This document shows, piece after piece, positions 25,017 through 34,689 of a stretch of 64,000 bases of DNA. A program made the translations under genes and the position numbers. The stretch's first letter is position 1. Every line of letters begins with the position of its first letter. The stretch lies in assembly GCA_942490995.1 (NCBI GenBank), contig CALOBG010000130.1, positions 91,847 to 155,846 of the forward strand. The letters are read 5' to 3'. This DNA is from UBA981 sp942490995. GTDB taxonomy: Bacteria; Pseudomonadota; Gammaproteobacteria; Ga0077536. Under the pieces are notes generated by a model. That model was not told where the DNA came from. It did not search any database and saw nothing but the letters and a program-made list of their open reading frames with translations.

Positions 25017-26039
25017 TTAACGATCGCGAAACGCCGGGATGACCTCCTTGGCGAAGCGCTCGATGGCGCGGTTGCAGGTCGGTATGTCCATGCCGGGGAG
25101 CTGCATGTTCATGACAAAGTCGGTGCAGATAAACTCGTTACAGAATTTATCGAGCTTGTCCGAAACCTGCTGCGGCGTACCGACCAGGAACACATCGGCG
25201 AGGACGGAGTCGCGGATATCGCGCGGCTCCTTGACCGGCAGCGGCTGGTCGTCGCCTTCCGCGTCGTTCGCCCCTTCCAGGATGTCCTGGTAGAACGTGA
25301 GCAGGTGAAAAAGATGATCCTGGCACTCGTCCCAGGCCTGGTCTTCACTGTCGGCGATGTGACCCATGCGTAGCTGCGCGATCTTGAAGTCGTCCGGGTT
25401 ATACCCTGACTCCTTCAGGGTCTCACGATACAGCGGCGCCGGATCCGGTCCGAACGTCGCCATGAAATGGTGGCCGGCCTGGGCCGCGCGCTTGATGCCT
25501 TTGGGCCCGCGCGCGCCGACCCAGATCGGCGGGTGGGGCTGCTGCACCGGTTTCGGCGACAGGTGCAGATCTTCGATCTGGGTAAATTTGCCTTTGAACG
25601 TCACGCGGTCCTCGGTATGCAGACGCTTGTAGATGTCGAGCGCTTCATACAAGCGCGGCGCGCGGGTGCCGCGGTCCATGCAGAAAGATTTGAATTCGTG
25701 GTAGGAATAACCCTGTCCCACGCCGAAATCGAAGCGACCGTTGGAGATGATGTCGACGTTGGCGACATCTTCGGCCACACGCACCGGATGGTTGAACGGC
25801 AACAACAGGATGAACGTCGCGATGCGGATGCGGTTGGTCTGCGCGGCGATCGCGGCGGCGGTCGGCAGGATCGACGGGTTATAACCGTCCTCGGTAAAGT
25901 GGTGTTCGGTCAGCCACACGTGGTCGTAACCGAGGTCTTCCGAAGTTTTGATTTGCGCGAGGATATCGCGATAAAAATCGGCATAGGGCTTGCGCCATTG
26001 TACCGGGTTACGAAAGTCTTCCATCAATCCAAAACGCAT
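25017..26039 (-). CDS. LLM-class flavin-dependent oxidoreductase
   Basis: A 340-residue luciferase-like monooxygenase. Family patterns include YDHVWLTEHHF near residue 40, the barrel segment FDFGVGQGYSYHEFKSF (about 104-120), and PHPPIWVGARGPKGIKRAAQ (about 168-187). It uses reduced flavin (FMN) or possibly F420. It lies between the BVMO and PanB-like genes on the same strand with gaps of 90 and 113 bp, consistent with one operon. The substrate is not predictable. Known relatives oxidise alkanesulfonates, limonene, pyridines and steroids. Confidence 0.85.
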   Translation of the reverse strand: MRFGLMEDFRNPVQWRKPYADFYRDILAQIKTSEDLGYDHVWLTEHHFTEDGYNPSILPTAAAIAAQTNRIRIATFILLLPFNHPVRVAEDVANVDIISNGRFDFGVGQGYSYHEFKSFCMDRGTRAPRLYEALDIYKRLHTEDRVTFKGKFTQIEDLHLSPKPVQQPHPPIWVGARGPKGIKRAAQAGHHFMATFGPDPAPLYRETLKESGYNPDDFKIAQLRMGHIADSEDQAWDECQDHLFHLLTFYQDILEGANDAEGDDQPLPVKEPRDIRDSVLADVFLVGTPQQVSDKLDKFCNEFICTDFVMNMQLPGMDIPTCNRAIERFAKEVIPAFRDR

Positions 26040-26129
26040 TGTTTTGCCCCTCGTGGTTCGAATCAGTGATTACTCTTGGTCCGGCATCGCTAACTCTGCT
26101 TGCCGGCCTCCCCATCCCGCCTGCAACCC

Positions 26130-27959
26130 TTACTTGACGATCAGTCCGGCAAGATCACCTTTGTCCCGCCAGGCCGCAAGCATCCTGAAGAACGGTACCG
26201 GGCCCTCCGGATATTGGTTGTCAATAAACGACTGCCCGGTATTCTTGCCCTCGACGTTGTAATAGCCGGGCGTGCAGCTCTCCTGGTATTTGCGCATGGG
26301 ACCCGGTGCCGTTACCAGCTTCACGTACTCGGCTTCGGCCTCGGCGGTGGCCTCGATTGATTTTGCCTTACGCTCGATGACCGTGGAAACCAGGTGGGCG
26401 ATATGCGCCGCCTGGCCGCCGGCTGTATAGGTATAGTTGAACGCAAGTCCGGTTTGCGTCAGTCCCATGTGAAAGCAGTTCGGAAAGCCGTGACTCAGAA
26501 AGCCATGGAACGTTCTCATGCCGTCTGACCAGGCGTCGCTCAGCTTGACGCCGTCGCGGCCATACACTTCGCATTCAGAGCGCCGCGTGTAGGAAGTCGC
26601 GACCTCAAAACCGGTTGCGAAAATCAGGCAGTCGACCTCGTATTCGACGCCGTCAACCACCACCCCGGTTGCGGTGACGCGTTCGATGCCTTTGCCGCTG
26701 GTGTCTACGAGTTCGACATTGGGGCGGTTGAATGCCTGCAGATATTCGTCGTGGAACGCCGGCCGCTTGCACCACTGGCCGTACCACGGTTTGAGTCCTT
26801 CGGCGGTTTTTTGATCGGTGACTATCCTGGCGACGCGTTCGCGGATTTCGTTGCCTTTCTGATAGTCGGCAACCTCGCGGATCAGCGCCATCCGTTGTTC
26901 CGATATATTCGATTCATTGCCGGTGTCGAGGATTTTGAAGGTCAACTCAAAAAAATCGGTCCATTTATCGTTGACCAGGTTTTTTTCCACCGGCAGGCCG
27001 GCCATGATCGAGCAGAAATTTTCATCCCGCTCGGCCTGCCAGCCCGGGCCGAGTGACTTCGCCCAATTCTCGTCGGTCGGTGCGTTATTGCGCTCATCGA
27101 CCGAAGCGGGGGTGCGCTGAAACAGGTAAAGGTGTTTTGCGTAAGGCGCGACGTGCGGCACGATCTGAACCCCGGTCGCACCCGTGCCAACCACAGCAAC
27201 GCGTTTGTCAGCGAGGCCGGTCAGTCCGCCCGAGCTGTTGCCGCCGGTGTAGCCGTAGTCCCAGCGGCTCGAATGGAAGGTGTGTCCCTTGAAGTCAGTG
27301 ATGCCCGTGATCGCCGGCAGCTTGGGCCGGTGTAGCGGTCCGCTCGACATGATCACGAAGCGCGCTTTGAGAACGTCGCCGCGATCGGTGGTTACCGTCC
27401 AGCGTGCGTCGGCCTCGGACCAGCGAGCTGTCTCGACCTGGGTCTGAAAACAGGCGCGGTCGTAGAGCTTGAACTGTGTGCCGATGCGTTGCAGATGTTC
27501 GAAAATCTCCGGCTGATGCGCGTAACGCTCCTCGGGGATGTGGCCGGTTTCTTCCAGCAGCGGCATATAGATATAGGCTTCGGTGTCGCACTGCGCGCCG
27601 GGATAACGGTTCCAGTACCAGACCCCGCCGAAGTCGCCGGCTTTGTCGATGATACGAATATCGCTGACCCCGGCCTGCTGCAGGCGTACCGCCGCGACCA
27701 GGCCGGCAATACCGCCGCCGAGGATGACCACGTCAAGCTCCTCTTTGATCGCGTCGCGGGTGAAGCCGGGCTCAACATGCGGATCCTGTTCGTAGCGTGC
27801 GTACTCGCCGGCCACTTCCACGAACTGGTCGTTACCTTCCGGGCGCATGCGCTTGGCGCGTTCCTCCGCGTATTTCTTGCGCACCGCGGCAGGATCGAAT
27901 CCCAACACCGCCGGATCCAGCATGTCGGGCTTGTGATCTTGAGGGGTAGCACTGCTCAT
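26130..27959 (-). CDS. Baeyer-Villiger monooxygenase (cyclohexanone monooxygenase-type)
   Basis: A 609-residue flavoprotein. An N-terminal helical extension (1-70) is followed by the FAD Rossmann motif GGGIAG (81-86). The BVMO fingerprint FxGxxxHxxxWD is intact as FKGHTFHSSRWD (223-234), and the NADPH Rossmann motif GTGATG is at 258-263. It should insert oxygen next to a ketone carbonyl, using FAD and NADPH. The gene has a frameshifted paralogue at 31678-33523 in the same cluster, with which it shares length and layout. It is transcribed away from the molybdenum hydroxylase gene. Confidence 0.9.
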   Translation of the reverse strand: MSSATPQDHKPDMLDPAVLGFDPAAVRKKYAEERAKRMRPEGNDQFVEVAGEYARYEQDPHVEPGFTRDAIKEELDVVILGGGIAGLVAAVRLQQAGVSDIRIIDKAGDFGGVWYWNRYPGAQCDTEAYIYMPLLEETGHIPEERYAHQPEIFEHLQRIGTQFKLYDRACFQTQVETARWSEADARWTVTTDRGDVLKARFVIMSSGPLHRPKLPAITGITDFKGHTFHSSRWDYGYTGGNSSGGLTGLADKRVAVVGTGATGVQIVPHVAPYAKHLYLFQRTPASVDERNNAPTDENWAKSLGPGWQAERDENFCSIMAGLPVEKNLVNDKWTDFFELTFKILDTGNESNISEQRMALIREVADYQKGNEIRERVARIVTDQKTAEGLKPWYGQWCKRPAFHDEYLQAFNRPNVELVDTSGKGIERVTATGVVVDGVEYEVDCLIFATGFEVATSYTRRSECEVYGRDGVKLSDAWSDGMRTFHGFLSHGFPNCFHMGLTQTGLAFNYTYTAGGQAAHIAHLVSTVIERKAKSIEATAEAEAEYVKLVTAPGPMRKYQESCTPGYYNVEGKNTGQSFIDNQYPEGPVPFFRMLAAWRDKGDLAGLIVK

Positions 27960-28276
27960 CGTATCGACCTCCGGTCATTCAAGTGCGTAGCTGCCCGACT
28001 CGGGCCACGGATCCGGTCCACGTGACTCGGGAAAAGCCTGTGCAGATTTTCCACAGCGGTTCGGGCACTTCAAGTAGCTTCGGGGTATTTCGCTGCCGCG
28101 ATCGCGCCGGCTCCCCCGGTGCCGTCGCTTCCACTCCCAGTATAAAGGCAATTTCGCATCGGCCTGCTCGGCGGCGCGACCCGCTGGCCGGGAGTTCGAG
28201 AACCACCTGATCTCGCCGCATGAAAGCGTATAGGATCGAGCGAGGCGCATAGCGTGGAATCAAGACCTGCTGTGAC
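27960..28276. other. Divergent promoter region of the catabolic cluster
   Basis: 317 bp between the divergent BVMO and molybdenum hydroxylase genes. Both promoters should be here. I see no clear operator or -10/-35 pair and no regulator gene is adjacent. Confidence 0.4.
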
Positions 28277-30523
28277 ATGACCCATGACCTGACCAGACGC
28301 GGCTTTCTACGCACATCGATCGCGACCGCCGGCGCCGTCGCCTTTGACCTCGTTCTGCCCTTTTCCGCGACGCAGGCCGCGGCCGAAGAAGTCACCGAAA
28401 TCCATTCGTGGATCGTCGTTGCGCCGAACGATCGCGTCACCGTGCGCATTCCGCAAAGTGAGATCGGGCAGGGCGCTACCACCGCGCTGATGCAGATCAT
28501 CGCGGATGAAATCGACCTCGATCTCGAGCGCACCGACTGGGAGTTCTACGACCCGCAAACGAACCGGATCCGTAACAACGTGTACGCGCACACGTCGACG
28601 CTGGCCAGCTGGGGCGTAAAAATGCTGTTCGATCCGATGCGTATTGCGGGCGCGCAGATCCGCGCGATGCTGCTGGCCGCCGCTGCGGAGCGCTTCGAGG
28701 TTGAAGGCGCCGCGCTTGAGATCGCCAATCATGAAGTACGCGATCCGAAATCAGGGCAGGTTCTCGGCTTTGGCGAGCTGGCCGCGCTGGCCGCGGCACG
28801 GCCGATCCCGGCGCCGCACACGGTAACGGTCAAAGCGCCGGCGCAGTGGCGCTACGTCGGTCAGCCGATGGCGCGCAATGACCTTGCTGACAAGGTTAAC
28901 GGACGCGCGGTTTACGGCATCGACCTGGTACTACCGGGCATGAAGTATGCGGCGGTACGCCAGTCACCGGTGTTCGGTGGTCGACTATGCGGATTCGATG
29001 CCGAGGCAGTATTGCGACGACCTGGCGTGCTCGCGGTCGTGCGTATCGAAGCCGGGCCGAGCGGTTATACCGTGCCGCCGACCTTGTGGGACGTCATCGA
29101 TTGGGGCATGGACGACGCCGTCGCCGTGGTTGCCGACAATTGGTGGCAGGCGGAGCAGGCTATTCAGGCGCTGCCGATCGAATGGGACGAGGGCGCCAAT
29201 GCCGCGGTCGACAGCGCGACGATTGCCCGCGACCTCGCCGTGGCACTCGAAGGCGAGGGCGAAATTGTCCGCGCGGAGGGCAACGCGGCGGCCGCTATCT
29301 CGACTGCCGCGCGCGTAATCGAAGCGCGCTACGACTATCCTTTTCTGGAACACGCGGCGATGGAGCCGATGAACTGCACGGCGCTCGTCACTGATCGCAG
29401 GGTCGAAGCCTGGGCGCCGACCCAGTACGGTGACGAAGCTCTGCGCATCGCGGCATACGCCGCCGGGGTCGCGCTCAAGGACGCCCGGTTCCACCTGACT
29501 CTCGCCGGCGGTGGCTTCGGGCGTCGCCTGCACAACGATTACGTCAGCCAGGCTGTGCAGGTGGCGCGACAACTGCCTGGTGTGCCGATCAAATTAATCG
29601 CCTCGCGGGAGGAAACCACCCGCCGCGGCTATTATCCGCCGCCGGTAAGCGCCAGATTTCGCGCCGGCCTGGATGCCGCAGGCAACATCGTCGGCTGGCA
29701 ATGCCACGTCGCACAGGGCACCGCCGTCTATCAGCCTTACGGCATCGCGCGACTGGCTTTTCCGGTGTCGCCGATCGAGGTGCGCTACAGCGCGATCGAT
29801 ACGCCGCCGGGGTTCGGCTGGATGCGCGGGGTCGGTCATACCCAGATGGCGTGGATGAATCACGGCTTCATGAGCGAGCTCGCCGCCGCGGCCGGCACCG
29901 ATTCGCTGTCTTTTCAGCTCGCCAAGCTTGAGGTCAGCAACGTCGACCCCGGGCGCGATGATTACGACGATGCGGTCGAACGGGTGGCGCGTTTTCGCCG
30001 CCTGCTCGAGGCCGTCGCGCGCGCCGCAGGCGCCACCCCGGCCGCCGGCCGTGGGCGCGGACGTGGTTGGGCGGTCTACGATATGAGTTATGCACCCGGT
30101 TACCCGTGCTCCTGCATCGCGGTCGCGCTCGACGTGGCACTTGATGGCCGCGACGGAGTGCGGATCGAACACGTATACGCGGTGGTCGACTGTGGCACGG
30201 CCGTTAATCCGGCCCTGGTCCGCCAGCAGATTGAGGGCGGTATCGTGTTCGGTTTATCGAACGCGATGTACGGCCGGATCACGCTGCGCGCAGGACGCGT
30301 GGAACAGTCGAATTTTCATGATTACCGGATCATGCGGCTGGCCGAGGCGCCGGCCGTAACGGTCGAGGTGCTACCGTCGAATGCGTCGCCTACCGGGGTC
30401 GGCGAAGGCGCGGTGCCGGTTGTGATCGGTGCCCTGGTCGATGCGATCTACGCGGCCGGCGGGCCGCGCATTCGCAGCCTGCCGGTGATCAACGCCGACC
30501 TCAGCTTACGCGAACAGGTTTGA
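28277..30523 (+). CDS. Molybdenum hydroxylase large subunit (isoquinoline 1-oxidoreductase beta-like)
   Basis: A 748-residue xanthine-dehydrogenase-family molybdopterin subunit. A Tat signal (TRRGFLR at residues 5-11, then an Ala-rich h-region to about 36) shows export. Typical segments are IGQGATTALMQIIADEIDLD near 68-88, a 'LPGMKYAAVRQSP' entry to the second domain, GGGFGRRLHNDY in the middle, and GVGEGAVPVVIGALVDAIYA near the C-terminus with the catalytic-type Glu of the GVGE motif. Members hydroxylate N-heterocycles or aldehydes using water as oxygen source. The expected small 2Fe-2S subunit and cytochrome partners are not in the window. A NicX-like gene follows after 10 bp. Confidence 0.88.
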   Translation: MTHDLTRRGFLRTSIATAGAVAFDLVLPFSATQAAAEEVTEIHSWIVVAPNDRVTVRIPQSEIGQGATTALMQIIADEIDLDLERTDWEFYDPQTNRIRNNVYAHTSTLASWGVKMLFDPMRIAGAQIRAMLLAAAAERFEVEGAALEIANHEVRDPKSGQVLGFGELAALAAARPIPAPHTVTVKAPAQWRYVGQPMARNDLADKVNGRAVYGIDLVLPGMKYAAVRQSPVFGGRLCGFDAEAVLRRPGVLAVVRIEAGPSGYTVPPTLWDVIDWGMDDAVAVVADNWWQAEQAIQALPIEWDEGANAAVDSATIARDLAVALEGEGEIVRAEGNAAAAISTAARVIEARYDYPFLEHAAMEPMNCTALVTDRRVEAWAPTQYGDEALRIAAYAAGVALKDARFHLTLAGGGFGRRLHNDYVSQAVQVARQLPGVPIKLIASREETTRRGYYPPPVSARFRAGLDAAGNIVGWQCHVAQGTAVYQPYGIARLAFPVSPIEVRYSAIDTPPGFGWMRGVGHTQMAWMNHGFMSELAAAAGTDSLSFQLAKLEVSNVDPGRDDYDDAVERVARFRRLLEAVARAAGATPAAGRGRGRGWAVYDMSYAPGYPCSCIAVALDVALDGRDGVRIEHVYAVVDCGTAVNPALVRQQIEGGIVFGLSNAMYGRITLRAGRVEQSNFHDYRIMRLAEAPAVTVEVLPSNASPTGVGEGAVPVVIGALVDAIYAAGGPRIRSLPVINADLSLREQV

Positions 30524-30533
30524 GAGAGCCGAC

Positions 30534-31592
30534 ATGGCAGCAGCAGTGAGTCCCGACTACATGCAGGCGGTTTTCGCCCAGGTCCTCGAATTGTGTGCGG
30601 TCGCGCCCGGTGAGCGGGTCGCCGTGCTGAGTGAGGGCGCCCTGCTGCAGGACTACTCCGAGGCCTTCCTGCGCGCCGCCGCGACCCTCGGCGCCGAGAC
30701 CGCGCGGGTCAATGTCGCTGCCGGCGACAACGCGGGCGCCGAGGCCCGCATTGCCAGTCTCGGTGAGTCGGCGCTCGCCGCAGACGAGGTCGCCATGCGC
30801 GTGCTGATGGAAGCCGATCTGGTCATCGACCTGATGCTGCTACTGTTCTCGCGCGAGCAGATCCGGATCCAGCAGGCGGGCACCCGCATGCTGATGGTGG
30901 TTGAGCCTTTCGAGGTGCTGGAACGACTGCTGCCGACCCGCGAGCTGCGTGCGCGGGTCGAGGCCGCCGAGCGCCGCCTGGCCGCGGCCCGGACGCTGCG
31001 TTTCACGAATCCCGCCGGCACGGATGTCGTTTACGAACTCGAGCAGTTCAACGGCCCGCCGCCCGCCTGCATTCTCACCGAGTATGGTTACACCGACACG
31101 CCGGGTCGCTGGGATCACTGGCCGAGTGGCTTCCTCGCTTCGACCGGCACCGTGACGGGCGTTGAAGGACGCGTGGTCATGGATGTCGGTGACATCGTTC
31201 TGCCGTGGAAAACTCATCTCTCATCGCCGGTCGAATTCGCGATCCGCGACGGCGCGGTCACAGTGATCGAAGGTGGCGCGGATGCGCGGCGGCTGCGTGA
31301 ATACATCGAATCATTCGACGACCCGCGCGCGTATGCCGTCTCCCATATCGGCTGGGGTCTGAACCGGGACGCGCGCTGGGAGGTGGACCTGCCAGGGATA
31401 GGCATGGACAGCCGCGCATACTACGGCAACGTGTTGTTCTCGACCGGACCAAACACGGAATTCGGCGGCGATAATGACACCGCCTGTCACCTCGACCTGC
31501 CGATGCGTCACTGCTCGCTATGGCTCGACGAACAATTGATCATCGACGGCGGCGTGGTGGTAGACGAAAAGTACGGGAGCGGTGACGGCTGA
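30534..31592 (+). CDS. NicX-like metal-dependent ring-cleaving dioxygenase / M29-like protein
   Basis: A 352-residue protein of the family shared by aminopeptidase T (M29)-like proteins and the 2,5-dihydroxypyridine 5,6-dioxygenase NicX. Near the C-terminus, a His-Leu-Asp motif in TACHLDLP (H319, D321) and the Ser in VLFSTGPN (S303) line up, by my recollection of NicX, with its iron ligands. SHIGWGLN (H271) is a further candidate ligand. It is translated just after the molybdenum hydroxylase gene (10-bp gap). Since NicX opens dihydroxypyridine rings in nicotinate degradation, a pyridine-type pathway is suggested. A peptidase role cannot be excluded. Confidence 0.72.
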   Translation: MAAAVSPDYMQAVFAQVLELCAVAPGERVAVLSEGALLQDYSEAFLRAAATLGAETARVNVAAGDNAGAEARIASLGESALAADEVAMRVLMEADLVIDLMLLLFSREQIRIQQAGTRMLMVVEPFEVLERLLPTRELRARVEAAERRLAAARTLRFTNPAGTDVVYELEQFNGPPPACILTEYGYTDTPGRWDHWPSGFLASTGTVTGVEGRVVMDVGDIVLPWKTHLSSPVEFAIRDGAVTVIEGGADARRLREYIESFDDPRAYAVSHIGWGLNRDARWEVDLPGIGMDSRAYYGNVLFSTGPNTEFGGDNDTACHLDLPMRHCSLWLDEQLIIDGGVVVDEKYGSGDG

Positions 31593-31677
31593 AAACGTTG
31601 TCGATTGTCGCCTGTCACCGTTCCCGTTCGGGGAGCGGTCAGATGGGGCGGAGGCCGGCAAACCCTCGCCCTCTATC

Positions 31678-33523
31678 TCAGCTTACCGTCAGGCCGGCGT
31701 AGTCGCCCGCCGCCCGCCACTCGGCGAGCATTTCGTAGAAGCGCAGACCGCCCTCCGGGTAATGGCCCTGCAGGAAGCCGTCGCTGTTGGACTTGGCGTT
31801 GCCTTCGGCGTTGTAGTACCCGGGCGTGCAGTTCATGAGGTACTCGGTCATCTGGTTCGGCGCCGAAACCAGGGCGAGCCAGTCGGCTTCGGCCTGCCGG
31901 GTCGGTTCCAGGGACGAGTAGCCGCGTGCGTTGGCATCGACCAGCATCGCCGCAAGGTGCAGCGACTGATTGTTGAGCATGTAGGTGAAATTCGGCGTGT
32001 AGCCGGTCTGGGTAAATCCCATGTGGTAGCAGTTCGGGAAACCATGGGCCATCAGGCCCTGGTAGGTGCGCATGCCGTTCGACCAATGCTCGCCGAGCTT
32101 GACCCCGCCGCGGCCGATAATTTCAAGATCCGCCTGGTGCGTATAGGTGGCACGGCTGACTTCGAAACCGGTGGCAAAGATCAGGCAGTCGAGTTCGTAC
32201 TCGACACCGTCGACGATCACACCTTTCTCGGTAACCCGCTCGACGCCCTTACCGGCAGTGTCGACCAGCGTCACTCCCTCACGGTTGAATGTCGGCAGGT
32301 ATTCATCGTTGAAAGTCGGACGTTTGCACCACGGACGGTACCAGTGCTTGAGCGCTTCGGCGGTCTGCGGATCGGTAACGGTGGCATCCACCCGCGCGCG
32401 AATGCGGTTGTCGCGCTTGTAGTCGACGATCTCGCCGAGCAGCTTCAGTTCCTCATCCGTCAGGTCCGAGTTGCCGCTGCCGTCCATCAAATCGCCGAGC
32501 GACTTGAAAATCTCCGTCCAGCCGTCGTTGACGAGATCTTCCTCGACGTCGAGGCCCATGAGCAGCTTCGTAAAGTTGTCGTTGCGATCGATTTGCCAGC
32601 CGGGTTGCTGCGAGGCGTACCACTCCGGGATCGGTCGGGCTGTTGCGACGCAGATCGATCGACGACGGCGTGCGCTGAAAGACATAAAGTTCCTTCGCCG
32701 CTTTGCCGAGGTGCGGGATGCACTGGATGCCGGTGGCGCCCGTGCCGATGATGCCGACGCGCTTGTCGGCGAGTTTGTCGAGCGCGGCCAGCGGTGAGCC
32801 GCCGGTGTAATCGTAGTCCCAGCGACTCGTGTGAAACGTATGACCCTTGAAATCACGCAGTCCCGGCAGGCCGGGCAGTTTCGGCCGGTTTAGCGAACCG
32901 CTCGAGACGATCACATGCTGCGCGCGCAGGACATCGCCGCGATCGGTCGTGACCGTCCAGCGGCTGTCCTCGTCATCCCAGCGCATTTCGCTGACCCGGG
33001 TTTGAAACAGCGAGCGCGGATACAGATCGTAGTGACGGCCGACGCGTTGCCCGTGCGCGAAGATCTCCGGCCCGAACGAGTATTTCTCCTTCGGCATGTA
33101 ACCGGTTTCCTCGAGCAGCGGTAAATAGATATACGACTCGACATCACACTGCGCGCCGGGATAGCGGTTCCAGTACCAGGTGCCGCCGAAGTCGCCGGCG
33201 CGTTCGATGATGCGAAAATTCTCGATGCCGGCCTCCTGCAGGCGCGCCGCCATGTACAGCCCGCCGAAACCGCCACCGAGGATCGCGACCTCGATCTCCT
33301 CGTGGATCGGTTCGCGGACGATGCGCTCGGTAATGTGCGGATCGTCGTTGTAGTGATACAGATCGCCATCGGTGTCCTGGTACTGCGCTTCGCCGTCCGG
33401 GCGCAGGCGACGGTCGCGCTCGTAATCATATTTTTTGCGCAGTTGCTGTGGGTCGAAGCCGAGCTCTTCAATGCTCGGGATCCGCTGCTTGCCTTCCGCG
33501 GCAATCGTTTCGGGCTTGTTCAT
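31678..33523 (-). pseudogene. Second BVMO gene, frameshifted
   Basis: Two frames together give a full cyclohexanone-monooxygenase-type BVMO. The N-terminal frame starts at ATG 33523 (AGGAGAGG upstream) and carries the FAD motif GGGFGG, the fingerprint FKGHTFHTSRWD and GTGATG. The C-terminal frame begins in sense near residue 300 (EWYASQQPGWQIDRND) and ends at 31678. Comparison with the intact paralogue shows that one extra base in a CCCGG run near 32625-32629 causes the break; removing it restores 615 codons. Either a recent mutation or a sequencing error. Both halves remain otherwise well preserved. Confidence 0.85.
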
Positions 33524-33696
33524 CGGGATCCTCTCCTGTTCCGGGCGATTAGTTTCGGTGACCTCCACCGTATGCCTGCCATCTTAGAGAAAGCCGTGCC
33601 GCAGCAAAGATAGATAACCGCCAACCACTAGTAATTTGATGACATCCGTAGCCTGACGCCGACGGTCAGGTATTACCGCCCGACCGCACTCGATCC

Positions 33697-34614
33697 TCAG
33701 GCACCGTTGTTCGCGGCGCGAGTGGTGGCCGGGTTCCTGGTCGGCCGGCTCAGCAGCTCCCGGATCGCGCTGGTCACCGCCGCCGGCTCTTCTTCCGGCG
33801 AGTAGTGGTCGGTTCCCGGCAGCCGCACCAGCTCGGCGGTCGGCAGTCGCGCGGCGAGATTCGTGGCGGTCGCCCACGGGCAGAACGGATCCCTGTCGCC
33901 CCAGATCACGGCGCTCGGCACGGCGACGGTCTTGAGCCCGGCGACCAGTTCCCTGCGCGCCGGCATTTCGTAATCGCGAAAAAAATGGATCAGCCAGGCG
34001 CGTCCGGGTCGGGTTTTCATCCACCCCAGGTAGTGTTCCAGCAGCGCTTCGTCGAACGATCCGTTGGCGAGGTAGGGGCGCAGAATCGTTTTTGTCATCT
34101 CATACCAGGGCAGACGCGCCGCCAGTGAACGCAGCAACGGCACGCGAGCGGCCTGGCACAGCAGCGCAAAGGGTATATAGGTCCGCAGCGGAAACGTATG
34201 GTGGGCGCGCGAGTTGATGATCCCGAGTCGGCTCACATGCTCCGGGTAGCGGGTAACAAAACCCAGCGCCAGGTAGCCCCCGTAATCGTGACCGATCAGG
34301 TTGCAGGCCTGAATATCGAGGGCGTCGAGCAGATCGGCCAGGCGATGAACCTCGTCCCAATACCGCGCGCGAACGTCAAACGATTTCGGCGAGCGCCCCC
34401 AGCCGGTCCAGTCCGGCGCGATCACTCGAAACGACTTCGCCAGCACCGGGATCTGGTGCCGCCACATCAACAGACTTTGCGGATAACCGTGCAACAGCAG
34501 CACTGCTTCGCCGTCGCCGGAATCAAGCAGCGAAAATTCGACACCCGAAGCGGTCACCGTGCGCCGCGGCGGCAGCGCGTAGCGTCGGTCTGGATTGTCA
34601 GCCATGAACAGCAT
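33697..34614 (-). CDS. Alpha/beta hydrolase, haloalkane dehalogenase/epoxide hydrolase-like
   Basis: A 305-residue alpha/beta hydrolase. The oxyanion motif HGYPQS is at residues 42-47. The nucleophile elbow GHDYGG has Asp110 rather than Ser, which is the dehalogenase/epoxide hydrolase type. The catalytic His is probably in TDHYSPEE. The choice between M at 34614 and the ATG at 34605 is open. It follows the frameshifted BVMO on the same strand and may hydrolyse a lactone, epoxide or halide in the same pathway; lactone hydrolysis after Baeyer-Villiger oxidation is attractive but Asp-type enzymes are usually not lactonases. Confidence 0.85.
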   Translation of the reverse strand: MLFMADNPDRRYALPPRRTVTASGVEFSLLDSGDGEAVLLLHGYPQSLLMWRHQIPVLAKSFRVIAPDWTGWGRSPKSFDVRARYWDEVHRLADLLDALDIQACNLIGHDYGGYLALGFVTRYPEHVSRLGIINSRAHHTFPLRTYIPFALLCQAARVPLLRSLAARLPWYEMTKTILRPYLANGSFDEALLEHYLGWMKTRPGRAWLIHFFRDYEMPARRELVAGLKTVAVPSAVIWGDRDPFCPWATATNLAARLPTAELVRLPGTDHYSPEEEPAAVTSAIRELLSRPTRNPATTRAANNGA

Positions 34615-34689
34615 CGCAGCCTGCGGGCAAGACGCTGCACGTTAGAAGGAAACTTGTCGATCCGCAACCGGCGCCGCGCGGTCGGTGGC

